Below are positions 44,735 through 57,800 of a stretch of 64,000 bases of DNA, piece by piece. The notes below the pieces were generated by a model that worked only from the letters and a program-made list of their open reading frames with translations, searched no databases and had not been told where the DNA came from. The DNA comes from Bradysia coprophila (Eukaryota > Arthropoda > Insecta > Diptera > Sciaridae). The stretch spans positions 1,340,190 to 1,404,189 of the forward strand of contig NW_023503584.1 of NCBI RefSeq assembly GCF_014529535.1, read 5' to 3'. Every line of letters begins with the position of its first letter. Within the stretch, counting starts at the first letter, position 1. The position numbers and the translations under genes were made by a program.

Positions 44735-46499
44735 TTTGCTGGAATTTTCATTTTTTACAAATTTTACAAATGTTTAATGAAAGCAGTGCTATCTGGACGT
44801 ATGCGTTCGTTATCTATTTTGCTCCAATTCACATAAATTCTTATCGTAACTAATTGATGTGATTGATTTTAGTACTTGATGTGAAATTTATCGCTTGAAA
44901 GAGCATAATACCACATGTAATACAATCTATTTCTTTTATTTTATCTCTACTCTACCATCGGGTAAACGGATCCACTGCATTTTGCTTCTCACCGAAGATA
45001 AAGTGGAAAAACACTCGAGAGAGATTCTTTTGAAAAACAGCCTACCGAAATCGGACCGATTTTTTAGTGGAATCATTTTTATGTACCTAGACAGAAATTG
45101 GACCCTAAAATCCAAAATCACTATTTCCGTCCCCTATGTAAGGTGACCGAAATCTGAAAAGTGCAATTTTATTCCCTAATTTTCTCCTACAGGTGACGAG
45201 GGACATGGCCGATCATGGAATCGATGGATATCTGAGGTCATGTAGTTACAGGCCAACATAGGTTATGTGGGTTGTCGATCTTATCTACAGTGAGAAACAC
45301 CCCTTTTAGACTAAAATAGGTGAACTTTGAAGGGTGCTGTAGGTCTGCTAAAACAAATTTTGATTTGAAAAAAATGTCGGCCTGTCTCAGCTGACAGAAT
45401 AATGCCTGACAAGACAAGCGAAAATACAGATCCTATGACTCGATGACTCGCCTTATAATGGTATACCCCTATTGTATGTGAGTATACGTATTTACCATTT
45501 CATGAACGGAATTTTTCTAGTTTGTCCAGCTTTGATATAGTGTCGCGCCAATACAATCTTTAAAGTTCGCAACGAATGTGGTTATGCATGGAACTATATT
45601 AACTCTATTTGTAATATCCTAGACTAGACTAGGACGGACGTTACAAGTTGACGAACTTAAGTCAAAACGATGTTTAAGAAAATCAATCATGGTAATACTT
45701 CAACGAAGTATTTTAGTCTATCTGCCCCTTCTACCGCTTTCAGGCACGCAATTACTCTTATTCACGAATAAAAAATCGACTGATAAGACACGCACAACTT
45801 AGCCCTACCGAGTATAATGATAGTACTACGCATATATGCAAAACTCGTTTGTTTTAATTCATTCTCGAAACAAACAAACAACAAATAAAAAAACTGGAAA
45901 CTTTACTCACCGATGTTATTTGCAGTGAATTATTATGACCTCACAAGAAAATTGTTGAGAAAACCAGCAATGCAACTAATATATATTTGCAGCTCCACAC
46001 AAAACAAGTTGTAGGTTTAAGACGGGTGTACCACCTAACTTAATAATTAGTGGCTCGTTTTACTTTATTAACAATGACCAACAACGTTGTATTTATGTAG
46101 ATAAGTGATAAGAATCAAGTATGAAAATCATCTGTCTCCGTGTACACTGTACAAACAAACACTTGACAAGGCAACACTAGACTCTCTCTCTCTCTCTTTT
46201 TGTTGAGTGTTTCGAGGAAAGGTCGAAAAACTTGATAAAATACAAGTGAAAATAGGTTGACTTGCATTTGTTCACACCAAAACACCAAATTATGAGCTTG
46301 TTTAAAAGAAAATAGAGAAGAAAACAATGCGATCGCGGTTTGTCTACTGACTTAAACTGTATGACTTTTCTAAATTTACTTTTTTTAGCCAAAGACAAAA
46401 CGAACGAAACATATGAACACCAACACGAGCACTGGAAAATAAATAATTTGAAAAGTTGAAATGCGATATAGCGGGTAATATAATATACGTCTTGCGAGC
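44735..46499. other. Intergenic between the two PHYH genes, left part
   Basis: AT-rich. A short (CT)n run (46182-46196) and no recognised gene. The first few hundred bases should include the promoter of PHYH paralogue 1. Confidence 0.4.
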
Positions 46500-46890
46500 A
46501 ATGCGAATAGACCCATGAGTACTGGTCTCTCGGTTGATTTAAGCGAAAGAGACCTAATAGAGTGTTTAAGAATGAATTTGCCAAGGTATCGAACAACTGA
46601 GATTCAAGCCACATCCGATCCGAATGATCGATGGCTCTATAGAATCGCTAGTCTCCCTTGACAATTTTGTGGAACAACTTTTTTCTGGTTGTCTTTTTAT
46701 TTTTGGCAGTAAAGTTGTTCCACAAAATTGTCAAGGGAGACTAGCGATTCTATAGAGCCATCGATCAGTCGAATCGGATGAGGCTTGAATTTCATTTTCA
46801 CATAAGCTGGATGAAGTTTTCGCAGATTCATTCTTAAGATCGGAGCGAGACGACCGAATACCAGTTAATCATAACTTGCCTTGGGGTACT
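46500..46890. mobile_element. Foldback element with perfect 56-bp core arms
   Basis: The core arms at 46624-46679 and 46711-46766 are exact complements (TGATCGATGGCTCTATAGAA onward) around a 31-bp loop. Imperfect outer arms extend it to about 46500-46890 (TTAAGAATGAAT and ATTCATTCTTAAG near the ends). Relatives of its right flank occur inverted at 52905-53000. Confidence 0.75.
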
Positions 46891-46897
46891 TGTCAAA

Positions 46898-47060
46898 GTC
46901 TTTGCTTCTCTTTCAACATCTTACGATGCGAGCGAGAGGACTTGTCAAAGTATTTGCTTCTCTTTCAACATCTTACGATGCGAGCGAGAGGACCGAAGAC
47001 CAGTTTATTATAACACTTGTCTTGCGGTACTTGTCAAAATATTTCTTTCTCTTTCATCCT
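46898..47060. repeat. Tandem duplication of a 52-bp unit
   Basis: Two nearly identical copies starting ACTTGTCAAAGTATTTGCTT and ending ATGCGAGCGAGAGGA lie head to tail at about 46898-46993, with a partial third at about 47029-47060. An inverted relative is at about 52920-53000. Confidence 0.65.
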
Positions 47061-47070
47061 AACACTCTAT

Positions 47071-47303
47071 ATGAATATCTAAAATGCAGAACGGGCACAT
47101 GTCCAATTAGCGAATTATAAGAAAAATGAGATGTCATTGATTTACCATCGTTTTGAATAGGCTGACGATGTCTTTTCTTCTAAGTCATCGAAAAAATTTA
47201 TCGACATCTTCAGACGATTCGAAACGAAGTTAAATCAATGAAATTTCATTTTTCTTATAATTCGCTAATTGGACATGTACCCGTTCTGCATTTAGATATT
47301 CAT
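47071..47303. mobile_element. 233-bp MITE with about 70-bp inverted arms
   Basis: Arms begin ATGAATATCTAAAATGCAGA and run inward through CCAATTAGCGAATTATAAG, differing at only a few positions. Non-coding. Confidence 0.75.
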
Positions 47304-47660
47304 ATCTCTTCTGCACGATTTATGTTTTTCCGTAATTTTGAAGAGGTTGCGAAGGGTAATAAAAGATGGCACATTCTTCCTTACTAAGTGGTTCTTGGTC
47401 AACTGATTTTTCACTTTTGTTTTCAATAGGTAAGAATAAGATGATGTGTGTAGACTGATTTTCCTACCAATTCTCACATCAAATACGAAGTAATGGTAGA
47501 AAAATTGTTACATTTAGTTGGACCTCTAAAGTGCTTGATTGCCTGAGAAAGTTTTATTGTTACAATTTTACAAAATTAAAAGAGAAACCCCGAACAGCTT
47601 AGGTGCTATCTCCATTTTACCATCCCCCAATCTTTATTGCCAGTCAAATTGAAATGGTTT
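47304..47660. other. Intergenic, PHYH paralogue 2 3' flank
   Basis: AT-rich; nothing recognised beyond the probable 3' UTR of the gene ending at 47661. Confidence 0.4.
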
Positions 47661-48853
47661 TCACAAATTGGATCGTATTCCACGCACTAGAGAAGATTTC
47701 AAACGCCAGATGTCGTTGTATTCGACATCATCTGTTGATAGTCGACGACACGCTATTTCAGTAATCTCTTTAGCAATTGCATCCTGAACAGTACCTCTCA
47801 CCTAAAAAGCAAACAGAACGCATTACTGTCTAAGGGAGCTCAACATTAGGCGGTTGTCCATAAATCCCGTCCTCGTCGAATGAGGTATGACGAAAGACGG
47901 AAATGCGTGTTATCAGGTATTTCAAAAGGTGGGAGGGAGAGTCTAAAGTCTGTGAAAAGAGGGAACCGGATATATGGAACATAGGCGTAGTCGCACATAC
48001 ATTGATGTAGTTACAGTCGCCAGCGGCATAATGGCAGGATATTGCTTTTCTCGTTCGATTCGCCCTGTTCACGCCAGATCCGTGAACGACAAGTGGATGG
48101 AGAAAGACTGTATCACCAGGCTGCATCTCCAGATTTATCCATGGCATCGCATTGGGAAGGTCCTAACATTTAAAACGGAAACGGTAAGCCGACAATATTG
48201 CGACACAATTTAGTAGCATACTTGTATTCCGTGGTATAACTTGTTATTTGCACCGGCTGGGTACTCGTGAGGATATAATGTATCAACCAAGTGTGATCCT
48301 GGCGATATAAAGAGACAGCCATTGACAATATCGCACGGCTCGATTGCAGTCCAAGCTCCAATTATTTTATTCACTGGACGAAATGGAAAATAGTACAGGT
48401 CTTGATGTGGTGGGTGTCTACAAAGTTGGGGTAACTAAAAACAGTTAGCAGAAATACCGTTTTCGGAACAAACCTGCTGCTGTTTGATCCCGAATCTGGA
48501 GGCTTTGCAATCAGCATACTGTGAACGGCCATTATATTGGGTCCAGTGACAGCTTCGATTATGTCCAACATTGGACTGTACTCAACGTACTTACGAAGGA
48601 CATCGTCGTGACTTATATCCTGAATTTTGTTCACCACCTTTCGGTCGGACACATCTCGCATCACGGTCATTTCGCCTTTATGAATACGACCGGACGCAAT
48701 TTCTTCAAATCGTTGACTGCATTCTTCAAGTATATCTAAAGGAACCAATTTCCGAATGACAAGGTAACCATTTTTTTCGTAGAAGCATCGCTGGTCAAAT
48801 GTTAAACGGCCGTTGTCCCTAGTGTATGCCAAGGTCTTTGCAATCGCAGACAT
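47661..48853 (-). CDS. PHYH: Phytanoyl-CoA dioxygenase, paralogue 2
   Basis: Tandem copy of the gene at 43665-44734, with exons 48853-48474, 48417-48222, 48162-48001 and 47801-47661; again 292 residues and the same splice phases. It keeps H131, D133 ([10 protein letters not shown]), H219 (VHGSGVN) and R230 (NRTRKA), and also ends SNL. Differences from paralogue 1 are spread through the protein, mostly in residues 50-110 and 140-170, for example [17 protein letters not shown] against [17 protein letters not shown]. That pattern points to an old, constrained duplication rather than a dead copy. Either copy may have shifted substrate preference; the sequence does not show which is ancestral. The first 16-25 residues are the least similar part of exon 1. 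Confidence 0.92.
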
Positions 48854-50010
48854 TTTGCTGGAATGTTTTTAGACTTTGCTTTATTTACTCAATCGTTTCA
48901 AATGGTTAATGGCCTATCACTGTTAGCAATTTAACACTAGTTATCATTTATCATCAGCAATCAACCCTCACTTAAGTACAAGATCATCTTCTGAGTTTGA
49001 TAAACCATAAGTTTGTTATTAAGAAGCGGAATTGGAACGAAGTAATCATCTTTGATGACAATATTTGCAAAACATTAGAATGGACTCTATCTACACTCTT
49101 CAGCCACTCTTGACCAAAAGTCACATAGAGTAGATAATCCTTTGCGATAAGTTATCGCAATTAATAGTAAGAGAATCCATGTTGATTGCTATCAACAGTG
49201 ACGATAAAAAAGTGACGATCTGTGACTAATGAAGTAATGTGCTTTCAATCTGTAATGAAAATGTTCAGAGCAAAGGAAGTGTCTGCCAGATGCTACGCTA
49301 CATGCATAGTCACAGCACCGCTCCTAGCATGAACACTGAATTGACTATGCTTTGCTTTAGTGATAAGAGCTACCGTTTACAATTGTTTGTATGGATTGCA
49401 ACGCACTGCTTATTGTGATTTCATCAACCTCCGAATATTTTATATGTTAATGCTAGTAGCAGTGCTATGGCATAGTTCAACGAGAATTGCTAGCACTATA
49501 GCTTTCTGTGAAGGCACTAACTTACGACAGACTGACACCGTTTCCATTCCATGATTCGCATTGTCACTACTTGTCATTTTAAGTTCCTTTAAAGAATTTA
49601 TACTTCAGGCTAAATATTCTCGAAAGATCCTACGACACTCAGGCAGCCATAGCTCAGTAATTTCAGAATTTCATATTGACAATTCTGTCAGATTTACTCT
49701 AGGTATGCTCTTAATAAACATTGGAAACTGAACGTTATACTCACAATTATTGATGTGCACAGGAAGGTTTAGGCACCTAAGTACCAACGGAATAAAAACG
49801 ACTCGATAACTAACTTGATAACTTGACCATACGATTCTTTTGTATCAGTTGAAAGACGAGTTAAAGCCGCAGTTAACCAATCACAAATAGACGAGATAAC
49901 TTATCACTATAAGAAGTGTAACCGTGCACTTCAGCGGTCAATAATTACTCCCCTTTCCTAATTCAGACGTTGTAAATGTTAAACAATTCAGCAGACGAGC
50001 TCAAATGCAA
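48854..50010. other. Intergenic, nothing firm
   Basis: AT-rich. Weak inverted similarity between GTGCTATGGCATAGTT near 49470 and ATGCATAGTCACAGCACCG near 49300. No gene recognised. Confidence 0.4.
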
Positions 50011-50018
50011 CATGCAAC

Positions 50019-50179
50019 CAGTGCCGCCTTTTCCATATGGGCCAAATGGGCAAATGCCCGTGGCGCCCCAAGTGGAGCAGAAGAAAATGGCGCCCGAGGT
50101 CCCTAAAAAAAATAGCTTTACTAAATTGGCGTCTATTTTTCCAATTGCCCTATGGCGCCCAAAAGCTAAAAGCGGCACT
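50019..50179. mobile_element. 161-bp hAT-type MITE with perfect 8-bp duplication
   Basis: Ends CAGTGCCGC and GCGGCACTG, flanked by CATGCAAC on both sides (50011-50018 and 50180-50187). The preserved duplication and typical CAG/CTG ends make this a confident, fairly young hAT derivative. The frames across it are chance. Confidence 0.88.
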
Positions 50180-50187
50180 GCATGCAA

Positions 50188-50735
50188 CTAAATTGTGTTA
50201 CAGCCCAATAAATTTATTATGACCTTCGCCGATTGACGCAGTACGTTTACACACGGACACAAACATGTTTACGATGGCCGATAATTTTGACCATCGTCAT
50301 GAAATTATATCAAGATATAGTATGAATCAAGATTGTGTGTGAAGCATGTTTGGTTAAACTTATTCATTACAGATTGTGTGTAAAATGTCAACTTGATAAA
50401 AATATTTTTTTTTTCAATCTTTAATGAGTGAGTTTAACAAAATATGCCTAAATTGGTCAAGATTTGTGTTTCACCCGCCTTTGTAAGTGTCTTTCAGAAC
50501 CTTGAAACAAATAATGTTTTGAAACTGCCGCGCAAAATTCCCATTTACTTGAAAAAGTGAACGGATTCATTCTGGTGGAATGTGGAATGCTTTTTCAAAA
50601 AACGTATCAGCCAACTTCATGTTGTTTGAAATGTCATAAATAAATTTTATTCTACAAAGGTTGTCACTGTGGTCAGTTCTCGTAAAACTTTTTATTTTTT
50701 TGTGAACAAAAAACCAGAATTATTTGTCGATAACG
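50188..50735. other. Intergenic; SMNDC1 promoter side
   Basis: About 50360-50520 has a single-arm relative of the foldback at 53089-53362 (CATTACAGATTG, GTCAACTTGATAAAAA and CTTTCAGAACCTTG). The last 100 bp before 50736 should be SMNDC1 promoter and leader. Confidence 0.4.
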
Positions 50736-51594
50736 ATGGCAGATGATTTACAGAGTTACAAGCTTCAATTGCAACAGGTACGTTGATTTGAATAAATGAA
50801 AAATCTTGCTCGTAAAACGTTTACAGCAACCTGTTTTCCGTAATAGCCTCCAAACCAATATAAACAACAGACGAAAACAACAACACTGATCGGAATTTCT
50901 ATATCTCTTCCAGGTTGAAGCAGCTCTCCTAACTGATCCCGAAAATTCCGAATTACTCAAACTGAAAAAGGATCTAGATGAAGTGATCGAACTGACCAGA
51001 GACCTGATCAAAACTCAATTGGAAGAACAAAAGAAGTCTTCGTATGTAGAGCCTGCCACCTCGGCGTCGTATTACGACGAAATCGAAGCTGCTTTGTTGG
51101 CCGCTGAAAAATTGGTGCAAACGACACGAAACTGGAAAATTGGCGACAAATGCCAAGCCAAATGGACCGAAGACGGTGTATATTACGACGCTACGATTGA
51201 AGGAATCACCGATGGCGGTGAAGTGATGGTTGTTTTCGACGCTTATCAGAATCGTAGTACGACCACACTGAAAGAGCTGAAAGATCGGGTCGCCCGGAAC
51301 GAAGTATTTCCATCAACAAAACGCCATCGTCCCAACAACAAAGAATATTTGAAAAAGAAGAAACAGAAGAAGCTGCAACGTTTCAAGGAATTGGAGGAAG
51401 TGCGAGAACAGGACAAAAACAAATGGCTGAATTTCAAAACGAAAAGCGGCAAAAAGGCAGGATCAATTAAAATCAAAAGTATTTTTGCGTCGCCGGAAAA
51501 TGTCAACGGACGTGTTGGTATCGGTACTTGTGGCGTCTCCGGCAAGCCGATGACGGAGTATTCGTATGGCGAAAAGTATCGGAAAGGCGTCTAA
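50736..51594 (+). CDS. Smndc1: SMN-related splicing factor 30 (SMNDC1/SPF30)
   Basis: Two exons: 50736-50777 and 50914-51594; 240 residues, the normal family length (human 238). An N-terminal helical region (MADDLQSYKLQLQQ, then TDPENSELLKLKKDLDEVI) precedes a single Tudor domain at about residues 72-130 (WKIGDKCQAKWTEDGVYYDA, then EVMVVFDAYQNR), whose aromatic residues bind dimethyl-arginine on Sm and other spliceosomal proteins. A Lys-rich nuclear-localisation stretch (KEYLKKKKQKKLQRF) and the conserved C-terminal half (SIFASPENVNGRVGIGTCG) follow. It helps assemble the U4/U5/U6 tri-snRNP into the spliceosome; that role comes from human SPF30. The first exon of only 14 codons, ending in phase 0, is clean. 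AATAAA at 51627-51632. Confidence 0.95.
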
Positions 51595-51632
51595 GTTCTC
51601 ACTTTGTTGTCTCTAAACGTAATTTAAATAAA

Positions 51633-53088
51633 TTTCAATAGGAAATCGACACGGCAAGCGTTTTTGTTGTAATTGAGGTTTGGCTGCACGAGGCATTGCA
51701 TCGAATTTTGGGACATAATTTTGGTTCGTCACCTTGATCATGGTCAAAAATATTTATGTGGCAGTGGTAGGCATCGGAACTAAATGTTTCCGTATTGTTA
51801 TAGCTGCTAAAGGCTACGCGAAGGGGATTCATTTCAGCCGTTCCATCACACATCGTAGAGGACCCCAAATTAGCAAATTACTTGTACGAAGGTGCCGCCT
51901 GATGAATGAAATTTAGGAATGCAAATATTCGAATTTTCAACTTGAGGAGCGTCAAGCCTTGCAGTTAAAATTTTACTTTATACGTTCGTCTTGTACCCGA
52001 TCGGTCAGAAAGTATTCTACTTTGGGCCCCACAGTGGTATACCAATATAAAAAACTAAAATAAAAAAAATTCTCACTGCCTGGAGTAGGCTACTTATTTC
52101 AAATCTGTTGTGGTGCCTATTTTTAGTGCGAAGATAGGCCCCCGAAGTTTCGCCTGCATTGTGAAATAGTTATTTTCCTAATGCATGCTAAAAAAGCCTT
52201 TAGGAAGTTAGGAAGAACGTTTTTCGTAAACCACGTCGGAAATAAGCGACGAAGTCGCGATAGTTCAACACTAGTTAGAAAATAAAATTTCGTGTTAGGT
52301 ACTGTAAGAATGTCTGATATGTGAAAGACCGTGGCTTTTTTGGGTAAAATGAAATCCTTAATTTGACGTTCATTTTCGAAACGTCAAATAAGAGACCTAA
52401 TACACTGCATGAAAATGAGCTCAAATGAACACTGACACAAATTGAAAAATTTTATTCGCAAAAAATATTGGGATTATTCAGGTCCCTAGTCAAATCAGCG
52501 CTCATGCCTGGTTAACTTTACTCTGTCGTGGTTTCAAGCACTAGTTTCAACGGCGTCAGCATCCGCAATTAACAACATTATTCACGGTAAAAATGAAAAG
52601 TCAGGTGTTTACTGACCTCTACTACGACTCCAATCCAGCTCAGGAAGAAGGGCTCTTTCATCATTCAACGGCTTTTTAATAAGCTAACTTGGCCCTGCTC
52701 GACAAAAATCACACGAAAACTCTACTGTAAAATACCATTGCCTTGAAAAACTTTGTTACTAACCTGTTACAGACGGCAAGCATATGACCAGAATTACTAT
52801 CGGGTCTGATCTATTACTTCCATCAATCAAAGTATTTTTAATTGGTTGATTTCAAATCTTGTTCAGTCGGAGAAAAATAGATTTCGGTTTTTTTCATTTC
52901 CCTAAATCTCTCAATAGAGTGTTATGATGAAAGAGAAAGAAATATTTTGACAATGACCCCAAGGCAAGTTATAATAAACTAGTCTTCGGTTCTCTCGCTC
53001 TGATCATAACAGTCTATTCACGCCGTAATTGTGTCTAAAATTTGAATTTTAAGTGAACGATGCGATGTGAACCGAAAAATACATTTCC
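51633..53088. other. Intergenic with a MITE and scraps of repeats
   Basis: The second copy of the CGACAGAGTAAA MITE lies at about 52330-52533 (inverted, left end decayed). About 52905-53000 is an inverted relative of the 46870-47060 repeats. No gene recognised. Confidence 0.5.
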
Positions 53089-53362
53089 AAGGTTCTGAAA
53101 GAACAGGTTAAGACACCCACGAGGGCGGCTGACACACAAATTTTGACAAATAGATGCTATTTATTGAACATACTCATTACAGATTGTTTGAAATATCAAC
53201 TTGAAGAAAAAAAAAAGTTTTTATCAGGTTGACATTTCAAACAATCTGTAATGAGTATGTTCAATAAATAGCATCTATTTGTCAAAATTTGTGTGTCAGT
53301 CACCGCCTTCGTGATCAACTCAGATGTGTCTTAACCGTCTTAACCTATTCTTTCAGAACCTT
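53089..53362. mobile_element. 274-bp foldback element
   Basis: Outer arms AAGGTTCTGAAAGAACAGGT and its imperfect complement. Long inner arms (CACACAAATTTTGACAAATA through CTCATTACAGATTGTTTGAA) are almost identical between 53140-53200 and 53225-53300. Non-coding. Confidence 0.75.
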
Positions 53363-53740
53363 GTACATTTCAATGTTTCATTGTATGAAATGACGCTACG
53401 TTAGAAAGATCTCCGCACTTTCCATTTTGAATTTCGACCGAATACAGAAAAACGATGAAAACGGTGATGTCTCTTAAAATCTCAAAATCTATACTTCTCC
53501 GAGTGTACCCCAATTTTTTTTATATACATTTTACTATAGGCTTGTTCTAAGGCTGTATGTATTGTCAAATTTGATCCATAGAACCATAACCTCAATAATA
53601 TTTGTATTTGTACGTGATCTAGGCGCCGTTGCCATATTTGTATGAAACATCTCGTAGGCGACGTTGCTATGGATCAAATCATCGTGGTTCGGGTTGCTGA
53701 AGTTCGTGTTTGCCGTGTTTGCTGCTATTTGGAACATACC

Positions 53741-53885
53741 TATAGGGCGTTCCATTTCGGATATAGTTCACTTTTATGCCGTGGGACATCATACAAAAAA
53801 TGAGTTACGTGTTCACTTTCGGTATTTTTAATATGAAGATGCCGTGGGACAAACTTCAACCATCTCCGAAATGGAACACTCTATA
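53741..53885. mobile_element. 145-bp MITE
   Basis: Inverted ends TATAGGGCGTTCCATTTCGG and CCGAAATGGAACACTCTATA, with a second internal pair of ATGCCGTGGGACA blocks in direct orientation. The ends lie at TA-rich sequence, so a TA target is possible. Confidence 0.65.
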
Positions 53886-54875
53886 TAAAGGACCGTACTA
53901 CCCAGAGCGTGTCATCAATTTTGTTTTTGATGTTATCGCTAACAGGTGAATAACCGTATATGTGACACGTTAAGTCAACGAATGTAGACCTTTTCGTTCA
54001 TCTTTTCACGTCCGTCAAGTGAATTTTTATCCCTCTAATTGTTAAATTTTAGCAACTTAATCCCCCATTTACGCCGTAAGTACGCAGACAATTCTAAAAT
54101 GGACGTGAGAAGGTATTTTTAACGCAGCATTCAATCGCCCCATTCTCATATAAGGAAGCGTTGATTTATTCGTTCATTTTTCGGTCACTCGTTCATTTTA
54201 AATTTAAATTTTAAAGCACACTTATGGCCCTGCGTGAATATCACACCTTTTCCATAATGTACGATCGACTTCTCTAAATGCGCTTGTTTTCAAAAAACGC
54301 GGAAGTTCACAATATACGTCAATAAAATCTCAAATAAAGTGACGTGAATGACGTGTGGTGAATGACGTAAGAAAATGACAAAAAATCAACATCTGAATGA
54401 ATCCATTTTGAAAATGAAATTGTGAATGGTGTCTAGTCCCATACATAAGTGCGTGGTGTGTATATGTTCTCTGTTGCGGTCGTCGGCAATTTTTCTTTCG
54501 TACTATCGTCTGTTGGACGGATAAATTATGCGAAATTACGTGGATAATTGGTGTTAAAATCAATTTAATGAATAGCCAAAATATTATCGACCCAATTTGT
54601 GATTGTATCAGCGCTATATTCGAATTTAAACTCAAATGATACACAGCAGTTACACCTACACCTGTCAAAAGGTGCTCCACAATTTGACATGATTTTTTTA
54701 TCCGAATCAAAATAATTATTTTTGCTTCCGCTTCAATTCAGGAGAAATTAGAAAATTTTATTCAAAGCTTCGTTATTGTACACGACAATTAAAGTGAAGA
54801 GTTTGAGATAAAGTTTGTGTCGAAATTTTTTTTTTTTTGCTTTAAATTCTTTCGCAAAATAAACAAAAGCCTAAA
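53886..54875. other. Intergenic; SLC12A8 promoter side
   Basis: AT-rich. No gene recognised; a minus-strand frame at 54330-54710 has no motif. The last 100-150 bp probably hold the transporter leader. Confidence 0.4.
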
Positions 54876-57800
54876 ATGATGGAATCAACAGACCGTTCAA
54901 ATTACCGACGAGCCAATGTCGATTGGGACAGGTAAATTGATAAAAATTCAATTACGTTGATAGTGAATCACTACAACAATTCCATCGATTTCACACTGAA
55001 AACACCAACGTCGTACATCATTTCTGTAGGTACGGCCTAGGCAATGAAGATACGCATCAATACAGTCGAACCAGACCCCGAGGCAATTCCGGCGGTTTTG
55101 TCGATTTGGGAAATGAATATCAGTATGGTGCTGGTGGCCATCAGGCGTCTGGAGCTAACGAAATATTTGCCGAAGATCAAGGCGAGAAGCCGTGGTGGCG
55201 AACCAATTTCTTTATATCGCAACGGGTGCTGTTTGGTACATGGGATGGTGTCTTTACATCGTGTCTGATCAACATATTCGGTGTCATTGTGTTCTTGAGA
55301 TCGGGTTGGATTGTCGCCCAAGCCGGTGTGGTCAATGCGGTGCTTATTGTTTTTGCAACGGGTGAGTGGAGAAAATCCGTTTCTTTGTCATGTCTTAGTC
55401 ATTTTATACGGTGCTGTTCTGATAATGGCCTGTGTGTCACCTGCGATCGATGTTTGCTATCGACAAGCTTGATCTAAGACGTCTTATCATAATTACGTTT
55501 CTGATTATTATGTTGACTTAACGTACTACTTAAGGCGCACACAGAGTCGAAATATTTGTGTTGAAGATTAACGAGACCATGCGATGGTAGTTAGTTGATG
55601 AGGTAAAGTGTGGGGAGATAAGAATCTCAGCAGTTTTTTTTATGTTTTTATTGTTGTGTATCAACAGAGTATTCTGAGCAAATACGTTTGCTTGTGTGTC
55701 CGTAGTCCAGTCCTCAAAGTATTGGGTAGTTGTAACTCACGAGTAGTTTTACCTTTCGGTACACGGGTACACCTCCTCTTGAGAGTTGTACAAGAATTTT
55801 TTACGACCCACGAGAACCTCTAACTGTTTAGGATTTTCCAGAATCTGTAACCATCAAATCGTCCTAACGCTGAAGGGTTATTGCAACTACCGGGAGTTAC
55901 AGTCAGTCTTAGAAGATGACTAACCATTGCCACGTTATGCCTGTACTTGTAAACGACGACGAAATTGTTGTTATCTCGCAAAATAAATTAAGATTTTCCC
56001 GTTGATTACAAAACTTACAGTCACATGCACACAAAACGTTATCTCAATCCTCGATTGTCGTGTGGGAAATCGAAGAAATTTTAAATTTTCTTTGTTACAG
56101 TCAGCATTGCCTTGGTGTCAGTTCTCTCAGCTGTTGGCATTTGTGAACGATGTCGGGTCGAAAGTGGTGGAGTTTACTTCCTAATTGCCCATACTCTGGG
56201 CTCCCGTTTCGGTGGATCACTCGGACTGTTATACTGTTTCGGGCAAGCAGTCGGATGCGCACTGAATGTTTTAGGTAAGGAAATGACAATCATCGATGAT
56301 CGGACACCGAAAACAATACTTTCCTGCAACAGGTTTTGGCGAGTCAATGGCTGGATTGGTGGGACTCCAAGATAATACGTGGGCGATTCGAGGCTTTGCA
56401 GCCGGAGCTGTGCTGTTACTTAGTGTAATCAATATAGCCGGCGTTAAATGGGTGATCAAACTGCAATTCGTTTTGTTGGTCGTCCTATTACTGTCGGCCT
56501 TGGATTTCATGGTTGGAAGTTTCGTTGGCTACGATCCGGAGAATGGTTTTGACGGTTGGATGAGTGACAACATGGCGAAAAATCTGTGGCCAGACTACCA
56601 GAATGGTTACACGTGGTTCCGAGTATTCGGAGTTTTCTTTCCCACCGTAACAGGCGTGTTGTCCGGCATAAATATGAGCGGTGATCTACGGGCTCCATCA
56701 ACAGATATTCCGAACGGAACTCTGGCGGCATTTAGTACATCGTAAGGCCATCTAATACGCTGATGTGTTGGATCAGATTGAATGTTCCGTATTTTCCAGA
56801 ACGTTTTTGTATTTGGTGTTCATTCTGTTTCTCGGAGCGACGTGCAGACGTCCACACCTGTTCAGTGATTTTATGATAACTGCCAGGGTTTCTGCTGTGG
56901 AGTTCCTTCTGTTGGCTGGTATCTACGTCTCAAGTATGTCATCATGTCTGGGCGCAATGTACGGAACACCGAGAGTGTTGCAGAGTATCGCATTGGAGAA
57001 TGTTATTCCAGGAATCGGTGTGTTAGGGAAAGGAGTAGGTTCTTTGCGGTAATTTTGTTGTGATCGTCAAATGCTCAAACGAAATGTTTTTCTAGCGAGG
57101 TCCGAACAAAGTTCCCCTGTACTCAATGGTTGTTGTGGCCACAGTCACAATCACCTTCATAATTGTCGGTGACATCAACACCTTGGCCCCAATCGTAACG
57201 ATGCCATTTCTATTGACGTATGCGTGCATCGATTACTCCTACTTCGCATTGGCTCAAACATTCGATATTCAAAACAAAAGGGAAGAACGATTCCGCATAC
57301 AGGCTCAAAGTCCGTCGTACGAGTCGCGTCGATATGGTTCGACCAACGACCAAGACAGTGATTTGGATCATCTGTTCCCCGACCGTACCCGTCACAAAAG
57401 TCTTTCGGTTAGTCCAAATGGACAGTAGCGAAATTCGAATCGATTTTTACCGGCGAAAAAACCAATTTATTTCCAGGCTCCGTTACATTCCAACACACCA
57501 CAGCCTTTAACAAACAATCTTCCCACTTCCGACACCAATAATTCAATTGACAGCACCGATCCGGATCGTGTTATATTCCGTGGCGGAGCCACAACAAACA
57601 GTACGAATGTGACTGATAATGGAATCGGTGCCGGCGACAATAATGATCAAACAAATGCTGCCGAGGACGAACCGATCGCTCCCATTCGGCCGCCAATTCA
57701 TTCGAAAACGAAGAACTGGTATTCGAGCTATTGCAATCGATGGGCGTCGCTGATAGGGGTAATTGAAACTGGTTGTCATTCGAATAGTGCGTACGGTAAG

